From CAJMSU01 sp964650315 (GTDB lineage: Bacteria; Bacillota_I; Bacilli_A; RF39; UBA660): a stretch of 28,771 bases of DNA. The notes beneath the pieces were generated by a model. It was given only the letters and a program-made list of their open reading frames with translations. It had not been told where the DNA came from and did not search any database. The stretch is taken from positions 1-28,771 of the forward strand of contig CAZYQE010000010.1 of NCBI GenBank assembly GCA_964650315.1. The letters run 5' to 3'. A program made the position numbers and the translations under genes. Below, piece after piece: positions 23,023 through 28,771 of the stretch (its first letter is position 1; each line of letters opens with the position of its first letter).

Positions 23023-23802
23023 CTATACGTGTTTATATATATCTTTTATTATATCTCTTATATCTTTATGATAACTAAGTTTTATACCTTTTTTCTTTAC
23101 TTTATAAGTAAATAATACTATATCTGGTATATCAAATTTATATTCTTTTAAATAATCTACTTTAGTATATAAAGTATTAGTTTTACCTTCTATTAATACT
23201 TCATTATCATATAAGAATACTATTTTATTAGTATATTTATATAAAATATTACTATTATTACTAAATATTATTATTAATTTATTATATTGATCTTTTAATT
23301 TAGTAAATAATCTATGTAGTTTCTTTTGATATTTATTATCTAAACCTATAAATATATCATCAAATATTAATATATCTGGATTTGATAGTAATCCTACAGA
23401 AATAGATACTAATTTCTTTTCTGAATTAGATAAAGTATTATAATATCTATCTAAATATGTCTTATTTAGACCTACTATTCTTAAAGAATCAATCATTTTT
23501 TTAGATTCATCTTTAATTTCTAATCTTTTATATTTAATAATATATTCCATATATTCTTTTACTGTAGTATTTATTTTTAGTTCCTTTTCTATTAGACTTA
23601 TCTTCTTTCTATACTTATTTATATTATCTTTGTCTATTTTATTATCATTTATAAATATATTACCTTTATAATTAATATTCAAATTTATTATATTCATTAA
23701 TATTTCTTTGTTTTTACCAGTAATTCCTATAATATATTTACTTTTTAGTGTTAAATCATAGTTAGATTTATTATAGCTTACATCTACTAACTTTATTTCC
23801 AT
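23023..23802 (-). CDS. Degenerate EcfA2-like ATPase
   Basis: 259 aa with an ABC ATPase layout. Walker A is altered (GITGKNKEI, 26-34: the Gly before Lys is Asn and the following Ser/Thr is Glu). The signature reads LSNSEKK (124-130) where LSGGQ is expected. Walker B keeps ILIFDDIFIGLD (144-155) with Asp in place of the catalytic Glu. The switch His is Asn (FSNNSN, 180-185). Location between an EcfA1-like gene and truA identifies its origin as ecfA2. It probably does not hydrolyse ATP normally. It overlaps the upstream gene by 10 nt. EcfT, normally next, is absent. Confidence 0.8.
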   Translation of the reverse strand: MEIKLVDVSYNKSNYDLTLKSKYIIGITGKNKEILMNIINLNINYKGNIFINDNKIDKDNINKYRKKISLIEKELKINTTVKEYMEYIIKYKRLEIKDESKKMIDSLRIVGLNKTYLDRYYNTLSNSEKKLVSISVGLLSNPDILIFDDIFIGLDNKYQKKLHRLFTKLKDQYNKLIIIFSNNSNILYKYTNKIVFLYDNEVLIEGKTNTLYTKVDYLKEYKFDIPDIVLFTYKVKKKGIKLSYHKDIRDIIKDIYKHV

Positions 23803-24572
23803 AGATCTTCAACCATCCTATCCATATCTAACTTTATGTTATCTACTAAGTTATAATCTTTTAATTTTACTGATAAATCTATCATAAATGGTAGTTCTAG
23901 ACCTAATCTATTTAATAAATTGTCTTTTTCTAATACTTCTAGGGGATTTCCCTCTAAAACTATTTTTCCTTCAGATAATATATATAAATAATCACTATCT
24001 ATTGTATTGTTTAGATTACTTGTAGTTAGAATTATAGTTAATTTGTCTTTTTCTTGTAAATATTTTAGTATTTTTAGTATTTCATTAGTTTCTTTATCAC
24101 TTAAATATAAGAATATATCATCAAGTAGTAGTATTTTAGGTTTTAATATTATTTCTTTTAGGATGTCTAGTTTTAATTTATTGTATTTATCTAAATTATT
24201 AGGGTTAGTTTTTTCATATTTAGTTAATTTAAATAATTTTATTAGTTCTTTGTATCTATTTTTTAACTTTTTATCTAGTAGATAGTTTGTCTCATCTTCT
24301 ACTGTATTAAATAAATATAAATTATCAGTTCCATATATTACAGAACCAACTACATCTTTATATTCTTTTAGACTATATTCTTTTATATCTTTATTATTAA
24401 CTTTTATTTTATTATTAGTATCTATTTCTTTGTTTAATATTTTAATTAATGTTGTCTTGCCACATTTATTAGAACCAGAGATAGTTATAAAGTCGTTTTT
24501 ATTAATAGAAATATCTATATTATGTAGCATATCTTTATAATTTAGATCTTTTATATTGATAATACTATCCAT
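23793..24572 (-). CDS. Degenerate EcfA1-like ATPase
   Basis: 259 aa. Walker A is intact (GSNKCGKTT, 33-41). The Q-loop region VIYGTDNLYLFNTVEDE (78-94) clearly derives from the Ecf VFQNPDNQLF pattern but its Gln is Tyr80. The signature is unrecognisable (NNLDKYNKLK, 126-135). Walker B is KILLLDDIF (146-154) with Asp152 for Glu, and the switch His is Ser185. The C-terminal RLGLELPFMIDLSVKLK segment is typical of EcfA proteins. It may bind but hardly hydrolyse ATP. ATG has AAGGAGGT upstream and a strong promoter; it heads an operon with the EcfA2-like gene and truA. Confidence 0.82.
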   Translation of the reverse strand: MDSIINIKDLNYKDMLHNIDISINKNDFITISGSNKCGKTTLIKILNKEIDTNNKIKVNNKDIKEYSLKEYKDVVGSVIYGTDNLYLFNTVEDETNYLLDKKLKNRYKELIKLFKLTKYEKTNPNNLDKYNKLKLDILKEIILKPKILLLDDIFLYLSDKETNEILKILKYLQEKDKLTIILTTSNLNNTIDSDYLYILSEGKIVLEGNPLEVLEKDNLLNRLGLELPFMIDLSVKLKDYNLVDNIKLDMDRMVEDLWK

Positions 24573-24595
24573 AATCTACCTCCTTAATGTTTTAT

Positions 24596-24624
24596 ATTAT
24601 ATATGTTGATGTCTATAAAATCAA
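24596..24624 (-). promoter_or_regulatory. Promoter of the Ecf-like/truA operon
   Basis: Minus strand TTGATT (24619-24624), a 17-bp spacer, TATAAT (24596-24601). Confidence 0.75.
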
Positions 24625-24640
24625 GTTATTATGACATATA

Positions 24641-24666
24641 AAAAAGTTAGTTAAAACTAACTTTTG
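24641..24666 (-). terminator. Terminator of the 24678 membrane protein gene
   Basis: An AAAAGTTAGTT...AACTAACTTTT inverted repeat with a T run on the minus strand, 12 nt after the stop. Confidence 0.75.
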
Positions 24667-24677
24667 TTTTTATATAA

Positions 24678-25844
24678 TTACCATTCGCTATAGTCACCAT
24701 AATCACTATAGTCACCATAATCATATCCATCTGAATAACCTGTATTGTTATTAAATATTCCAGGTGCATTCTTTCCTAATGCTATTAGTAATAATATTAC
24801 TATGGCAAAACTTGCAATATATATTAATAATACTGAACTATCGCTTAAACCTTTTCTACCTTCAAATGTTTGCTCACCTTTAGCCATTTTATAAAAGTTG
24901 TTTTTTGCATACATAAAATCTGGAATTAGTATTCCTAATGAAAATGGTTGTAATAATGCCCATCCAATATAACTAATCAATAAAGCATCATATTGAAGAA
25001 CTCTATCCTTAGCAATGACAAAACCTAACTTCATACATTTAAATATACCTTTTTCAGGATTATTTTCATCCAACATTGAATAAACTGACATCATTATTAT
25101 AGGAATTATTAATATTCCAATTAGTATTGAAACTATAAATGGTATTAATATTAAATAACCTTTATTAAATAACATAAATAATATCATAGTTATAATAGTT
25201 GCTAAAAAAACATATAAACCTTCAACTACTACCATTTTAAAAGTTATCATCTTATTTTGGAAAGGCCATTTAAATATTTCTTTAAGTGTTAATTCTCCTT
25301 GATTACCCATTCTCATAGACGCAGAAATAACTCCACTTTGATAAAGAACGAATAAAGCTATTATTACTATTGCTGTTACCGAACCAAAGAATCCTTTAGC
25401 TGGTAATACAGATGTTAGTATTGAAAGTAGTATTACAACACCTATTACACTAAAAGCTCCTAAAGCTATAGCTAAAATTAATTTTTCTTTTGGTCCTTTT
25501 TTAGCATCTTCTTTCATACCAATTCTTAGACTACCATCGTTACGAATATTTCTAATATTGTTAACAAAGATATTTCCTCCACCATTATTATTTTGTGTTG
25601 GTGTAGAAATTGTGTTATTTACATTTGGATCTATTGGTTGTTCTACCATATTCTGTTCAGCCATTGGTTCAGGTTGTTGTTCTGGTAGTGGTGTAACTGG
25701 TTCTTGTTGTACTACATCTTGTACTGGTTCTGTAGGTGCTGGTTGTTCTGGTTGAGCTATATTTTGATCCATAGTATTAGTCCCCTGAGTATTTGAGTTG
25801 TTATATAACTCATTTAATGAATTATTGTTTACTTCATTATTCAT
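24678..25844 (-). CDS. Polytopic membrane protein with Pro/Gln-rich N-terminus (DUF975-like core)
   Basis: 388 aa. Residues 1-90 are low-complexity Asn/Gln/Pro/Glu; then a basic stretch, then about six membrane helices (roughly 125-147, 153-172, 206-226, 230-256, 283-305, 339-357). The tail is Tyr/Asp/Gly-rich and contains two identical hexapeptides DYGDYS. The helix spacing and the AKDRVLQYDALLISYIGWALL segment recall DUF975 proteins, but this is a weak match. It is not EcfT: it lacks the Ala-Arg-Gly coupling motifs. ATG has AGGAGGT upstream; it has its own promoter and terminator. Function unknown. Confidence 0.7.
   Translation of the reverse strand: MNNEVNNNSLNELYNNSNTQGTNTMDQNIAQPEQPAPTEPVQDVVQQEPVTPLPEQQPEPMAEQNMVEQPIDPNVNNTISTPTQNNNGGGNIFVNNIRNIRNDGSLRIGMKEDAKKGPKEKLILAIALGAFSVIGVVILLSILTSVLPAKGFFGSVTAIVIIALFVLYQSGVISASMRMGNQGELTLKEIFKWPFQNKMITFKMVVVEGLYVFLATIITMILFMLFNKGYLILIPFIVSILIGILIIPIIMMSVYSMLDENNPEKGIFKCMKLGFVIAKDRVLQYDALLISYIGWALLQPFSLGILIPDFMYAKNNFYKMAKGEQTFEGRKGLSDSSVLLIYIASFAIVILLLIALGKNAPGIFNNNTGYSDGYDYGDYSDYGDYSEW
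24688..24723. repeat. Two identical 18-bp tandem units
   Basis: CTATAGTCACCATAATCA occurs twice head to tail, encoding the repeated hexapeptide at the C-terminus of the membrane protein. Confidence 0.85.
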
Positions 25845-25866
25845 TATGTTTACCTCCTATGATAAC

Positions 25867-25895
25867 ATTATATATACACTCTGTATGAATATCAA
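25867..25895 (-). promoter_or_regulatory. Promoter of the 24678 membrane protein gene
   Basis: Minus strand TTGATA (25890-25895), a 17-bp spacer, TATAAT (25867-25872). Confidence 0.75.
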
Positions 25896-25909
25896 GAAAT
25901 ATTATAAAA

Positions 25910-25934
25910 GAAAAAGTCAACTTTTGTTAACTTT
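25910..25934 (-). terminator. Terminator of the DUF1292/coiled-coil/SDR operon
   Basis: Minus strand AAAGTTAAC, loop AAAA, GTTGACTTTTT, with a G-T wobble pair. The TGA stop of the SDR gene (25917-25919) lies in the 3' arm. Confidence 0.7.
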
Positions 25935-26675
25935 CTTCTTTTGTATTCTATATACCACTCTTAACATGAATTTGTCAGAGACAAATCTAGAAAAGAATTT
26001 AGACATTTTCATACCAAATCCTGGTATTATTAACATTTTCTTTTTAAACATTTTATCTGTAGCATATTTAGCTACATAACTACTTTTTTTAGGTTTTACT
26101 CCAAATTTAACACCAGCAACATTATTAAAGTTTGTATCTACTGGTCCAGGACATAGTACTGATATCTGAACATTTTTCTTTTTCTTCTTTTCTTCATAAT
26201 ATAGAGCTTCTGATAGTTGATATACATATGATTTAGTAGCATAATATGTACTCATTAATGGTCCTGGTTGGAATGCTGCAGATGAAGCAACATTTAGTAT
26301 ATAACCAAAGTTTTTTGCTTCCATATCTTTAAGAAAAGCTTTAGTTAATATATGAACTGCTTTTATATTAGTATTTATCATATTTAATTCATTAGTTAAG
26401 TCTGTATCAGTAAAATAACCAAAATCTCCATAACCAGCATTATTTATTAATATATCTATATTTTCTTTTTTAGTTAATACATATAATTCTTTAGCTTTTT
26501 GTTCTATAGATAAATCAGCTACTATAATTGTAACTTTAGTTGGTAAAGACTCTTGTATTTTTTCTAATTTGTCTTTAGATCTAGCTACTAATATAAGTTC
26601 ATATTTTTTACTTGCTAAATATTTAGCAATCTCAAGACCTATTCCTGATGATGCACCTGTTATTAATGCTTTCAT
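25917..26675 (-). CDS. Short-chain dehydrogenase/reductase (DltE-like)
   Basis: 252 aa. The Rossmann motif TGASSGIG (6-13) binds NAD(P); NNAG (78-81); catalytic Ser131, Tyr144 and Lys148 in NVASSAAF...STYYATK; then CPGPVDTNF. ARS at 31-33 after the second strand suggests NADP preference. The substrate is unknown; similar proteins are annotated as DltE/YqjQ. It has a basic C-terminus that may touch membranes. ATG has GGTGGTGAT upstream, 23 nt after the coiled-coil gene. The stop is TGA within a terminator. Confidence 0.9.
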   Translation of the reverse strand: MKALITGASSGIGLEIAKYLASKKYELILVARSKDKLEKIQESLPTKVTIIVADLSIEQKAKELYVLTKKENIDILINNAGYGDFGYFTDTDLTNELNMINTNIKAVHILTKAFLKDMEAKNFGYILNVASSAAFQPGPLMSTYYATKSYVYQLSEALYYEEKKKKKNVQISVLCPGPVDTNFNNVAGVKFGVKPKKSSYVAKYATDKMFKKKMLIIPGFGMKMSKFFSRFVSDKFMLRVVYRIQKKKVNKS

Positions 26676-26698
26676 CTTATCACCACCCTGTATTATTT

Positions 26699-27874
26699 CT
26701 ATTTACTTGGACCTGCTTTTTCGTTATCTTTATTTTTTGGATTGTTTTCGTCTATAAACATTTCATCTAGTTCTGGATTCTTTTCTTCTTTTTTTTCTCT
26801 TTTTGGAATGTTCATTGGATTAGCGCTATCCACTTTCACTTCTTTATCACTTAGTTTTTTGTTTTTTCCTCTAATTTTGTTAAGAAATTTTTTACCTACA
26901 ATAATATACTTTTGAACCATATCTATATCTGCTTGTCTATCTTGTGCTTTTTGTATCAATTTTCTCTTCTTTTCTATGTTCTTTTTAATTTTATTCTTAC
27001 TACGTATATTAGATGCTTCTTTTTTTTGTTCATACAATTCATCTATCTGTTTCTTTAATGCATCTATACTTTCTTGCTTTTTAAAATGTTTTTCATCTAG
27101 TTTTTTTAATATATCACTCTTTTGTATATCATCTAACATTGATGTTTCCATTGCTTTTCTGATATCATCTTGTTCTTTAATTAGTTCTTCATTTTGTTCT
27201 ATAGTTTCTCTCTTTGCCTTTTTTGTTTCTTCTAGTTGTTCCTCTAAATCAGACATTTTATTAGAAACTTTTTTAACTTCTTCTATAGTATCATCTTTAG
27301 TAAGTTTTTCTTGTTTTTGTTTTAATTCTTCTAATTTTTGTGTTAATATTTCTTTTTCTTCATTGGTTGTTGCTTTGAGGAATTTTTCTTTTAATTCCTT
27401 ACATTCTTGTGTTATTTTATCTATTTCTTCTTGTTTTTTTATTATTTCTTCTTTTGTTGGTTTATGTTTTAATGATTCTAGTTTTGCCTTTTTATCTTGT
27501 AAGTATACCATTTCCTTCATAATGGTATCTATTTTTCTATCATATTCTCTAATTTCTGCTTTTGGATCTTGTCCCATAATATAATCTAGTTTTCCTGATA
27601 AAACATATCTTACATATTTTATTTCAAGATCCAAATCTTTTATTTTTTCCTGTACTTCCTCAAGTTCCTTATTTGTTCTATCTTTAGATCTCCATGGTTC
27701 TATTGCTGTTTTTATATTCTCTATTTCATACTTTTCTACTCTGGTTTTTATTTTTAATTCTTCTGTCTTAAGTTCTTCTCTTTTTTCTTCTAATATTCTT
27801 AAATATACTCGTATAGCATTTTTTTTATAATCTTCAGTATCGGGGAACTCTATTCTTAATTCTTCTGCTTTCAT
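26699..27874 (-). CDS. Long coiled-coil protein, function unknown
   Basis: 391 aa, nearly all Lys/Glu/Leu-rich heptad-like sequence from about 20 to 330, with no membrane helix or signal. It ends in a disordered, charged tail (about 345-391, NPMNIPKREKKEEKNPELDEM...). One short non-coiled patch lies around 85-105 (KYVRYVLSGKLDYIMGQDP). No enzyme motif is seen. ATG has GGGGTGAT, which is embedded in the stop region of the DUF1292 gene 5 nt upstream, so the pair is translationally coupled. A scaffold role is only a guess. Confidence 0.75.
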   Translation of the reverse strand: MKAEELRIEFPDTEDYKKNAIRVYLRILEEKREELKTEELKIKTRVEKYEIENIKTAIEPWRSKDRTNKELEEVQEKIKDLDLEIKYVRYVLSGKLDYIMGQDPKAEIREYDRKIDTIMKEMVYLQDKKAKLESLKHKPTKEEIIKKQEEIDKITQECKELKEKFLKATTNEEKEILTQKLEELKQKQEKLTKDDTIEEVKKVSNKMSDLEEQLEETKKAKRETIEQNEELIKEQDDIRKAMETSMLDDIQKSDILKKLDEKHFKKQESIDALKKQIDELYEQKKEASNIRSKNKIKKNIEKKRKLIQKAQDRQADIDMVQKYIIVGKKFLNKIRGKNKKLSDKEVKVDSANPMNIPKREKKEEKNPELDEMFIDENNPKNKDNEKAGPSK

Positions 27875-27879
27875 TTATA

Positions 27880-28143
27880 TCACCCCAAATCTTCTAACGA
27901 GTTATTGATAGCATCTTGAACTACAGACCATTCTCTAGGATCACTAATACCTTTTAATCTATATGAATCTTCTGTTTCGTCTAGTATTGATATATAAACT
28001 TTTTCTTTATCTTCTCCTACATCTTCACCAAAAGAATACATAACATAATCCTTATCTGGATATTCATCCATATTAAAGACTTCTATAACTTCTGCCTTTA
28101 GTTTTCTTCCGTCTTTAGTAGTAACTTCTATAAAATCATCCAT
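27880..28143 (-). CDS. DUF1292 family protein
   Basis: 87 aa, acidic. It begins DDFIEVTTKDGRKLKAEVIEVF, continues DKDYVMYSFGEDVGEDKEKVYISILDE and ends in the PREWSVVQDAINNSLEDL segment. This matches the small Bacillota DUF1292 (YrzB-like) family of unknown function. ATG has AGGAGGC 6-7 nt upstream and a consensus-like promoter. The TGA stop overlaps the ribosome site of the coiled-coil gene. Confidence 0.8.
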   Translation of the reverse strand: MDDFIEVTTKDGRKLKAEVIEVFNMDEYPDKDYVMYSFGEDVGEDKEKVYISILDETEDSYRLKGISDPREWSVVQDAINNSLEDLG

Positions 28144-28168
28144 AGTCTAGCCTCCTATTTATAACTAA

Positions 28169-28197
28169 ATTATATAATATTTAGTCTTTTTTATCAA
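28169..28197 (-). promoter_or_regulatory. Promoter of the DUF1292 operon
   Basis: Minus strand TTGATA (28192-28197), a 17-bp spacer, TATAAT (28169-28174). CTAAAT/ATTTAG arms (28165-28170, 28179-28184) overlap the -10. Confidence 0.75.
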
Positions 28198-28225
28198 TCA
28201 TATTACATTAATTTAGTTTTTGTTT

Positions 28226-28250
28226 ACAAAAAAAAGACATTTCTGTCTTA
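28226..28250 (-). terminator. Terminator after rplQ
   Basis: Minus strand AAGACA, loop GAAA, TGTCTT then T6. The rplQ TAA stop (28248-28250) forms the base of the stem. It ends the rpoA-rplQ operon. Confidence 0.85.
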
Positions 28251-28688
28251 TTTTGTTTCTTTAGTTTCTTTTTTTGTTGTTTTCTTTGCTGTAGTTTTCT
28301 TTGTTGTTTTCTTAGTTGCTGGTTTTTTTTCTTCCTTTTTATCTTCTGCTACTAATCTTAAAACAACCATTAACGCATCGTCTCCACGTCTTTCAGATAA
28401 TTTTAAAATTTGTGTATAACCACCGTTACGTTTCTTATAACGTTTAGCTAAATCATCAAATACTTTATCAACTGTTTTCTTATCATTATGTAAGAAAGCT
28501 AAAGCTTTTCTACGAGCAACTAAATCACCTTTTTTACCATAAGTAATCATTTTTTCAACAAACTTACGAGTTTCTTTGGCTCTAGTAACTGTAGTTTTAA
28601 TACTTTCATTGTTGATAACTTCTTTAGTAAGTGTTGCTAACATACTTCTTCTATGTTTGTTATCTACACCTAGTTTTCTATATGCCAT
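28248..28688 (-). CDS. rplQ: 50S ribosomal protein L17
   Basis: 146 aa. MAYRKLGVDNKHRRSMLATL, ETRKFVEKMITYGKKGDL and GGYTQILKLSERRGDDALMVVLRLV are L17 signatures. It carries an extra C-terminal tail (from about residue 115) of Lys/Thr repeats (ATKKTTKKTTAKKTT...). ATG has AAGGAGGA upstream, 17 nt after the rpoA stop. Confidence 0.97.
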   Translation of the reverse strand: MAYRKLGVDNKHRRSMLATLTKEVINNESIKTTVTRAKETRKFVEKMITYGKKGDLVARRKALAFLHNDKKTVDKVFDDLAKRYKKRNGGYTQILKLSERRGDDALMVVLRLVAEDKKEEKKPATKKTTKKTTAKKTTKKETKETK

Positions 28689-28705
28689 AGTTATTCCTCC
28701 TTATA

Positions 28706-28771
28706 TTAGTCTTCATCACGTAATACTAGGCCCATTTCTCTAATCTTATCTAATACTTCTTTTAGAGATTT
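28706..28771 (-). CDS. rpoA: RNA polymerase alpha subunit, C-terminal end only
   Basis: 21 codons plus TAA are visible at the window edge, reading KSLKEVLDKIREMGLVLRDED. This is the closing helix of the alpha C-terminal domain (K-S-L-x-E-V...L-x-L-R). The position directly before rplQ confirms it. The rest is outside the window. Confidence 0.9.
   Translation of the reverse strand, partial: KSLKEVLDKIREMGLVLRDED

Noticed and set aside
24678..25844. Membrane protein as a candidate EcfT beside the EcfA-like genes
   Set aside because: It lacks the Ala-Arg-Gly coupling motifs, has a Pro/Gln-rich start, and has its own promoter and terminator separating it from the ATPase operon.
26976..27584. 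202-aa plus-strand open frame rich in Ser and Phe
   Set aside because: It is the antisense shadow of the Lys/Glu-rich coiled-coil gene; it has no ribosome site and its Phe/Ser bias mirrors Lys/Glu codons.
28164..28185. CTAAAT...ATTTAG palindrome over the -10 of the DUF1292 promoter as a repressor operator
   Set aside because: The arms are short and made almost only of A and T; such palindromes are expected by chance at this base composition.
1..28771. CRISPR array, insertion sequence, integrase or rRNA
   Set aside because: No regularly spaced repeats, no transposase or recombinase reading frame and no rRNA-like sequence were seen on either strand.

Overview
The window is a very AT-rich chromosomal segment from a low-G+C Bacillota-type bacterium. 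Supporting features are the strong AGGAGG-type ribosome binding sites, sigma-A-like promoters (TTGAtn-17-TATAAT and many extended TGnTATAAT -10 boxes), short hairpin-plus-T terminators, and the rpoA-rplQ-...-truA-rplM-rpsI gene order. TGA is used as a stop: three ORFs end in TGA, one of them inside a terminator hairpin. That argues against the Mycoplasma code. I infer an uncultured Bacilli/Mollicutes-like gut lineage, but the sequence alone does not prove the taxon.

Layout. 1-53 is the 3' end of tRNA-Trp. 121-3932 holds an HdeD-like membrane protein, two PF06541 (CmpB-like) membrane proteins, and between them a minus-strand unknown gene broken by one in-frame TAA. 3959-7349 carries an F420-0 glutamate ligase homologue, an unknown gene, a secreted and membrane-anchored thioredoxin-like protein, and an amidase with three LysM repeats. 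7381-8117 looks like a small foreign island: two tiny genes (41 and 79 aa) and two inverted repeats, with codon use unlike the neighbours. 8153-11149 has two minus-strand units: a 51-aa protein with a Sir2 deacylase, and an Abi_2/HEPN protein overlapping an HtrA-like protease. 11247-13320 encodes a zinc-dependent phospholipase C-like protein and a SpoIID-like protein that has lost its catalytic residues.

13317-18616 is a compact operon resembling a stripped type VII secretion system: EssC-like FHA/FtsK ATPase, YukD/EsaB ubiquitin-like protein, and two small helical proteins. 18755-21180 has a ZIP metal transporter facing a cdd / P-loop kinase / CmpB-like operon. 21250-28771 is the conserved ribosomal-protein neighbourhood (rpsI, rplM with its leader RNA, truA, rplQ, end of rpoA). 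The ecfA1-ecfA2-ecfT cassette normally found there is replaced by two degenerate EcfA-like ATPases with no EcfT, plus an inserted block (DUF1292 protein, coiled-coil protein, SDR, membrane protein).

The genome is tightly packed. Stop codons sit inside terminator hairpins, promoters overlap the preceding terminator, and convergent genes share one bidirectional terminator. The points most worth following are the minimal EssC operon, the decayed Ecf ATPase pair, the Abi_2-HtrA pair, the catalytically dead SpoIID homologue, the small foreign island and the in-frame stop at 1673-1675.
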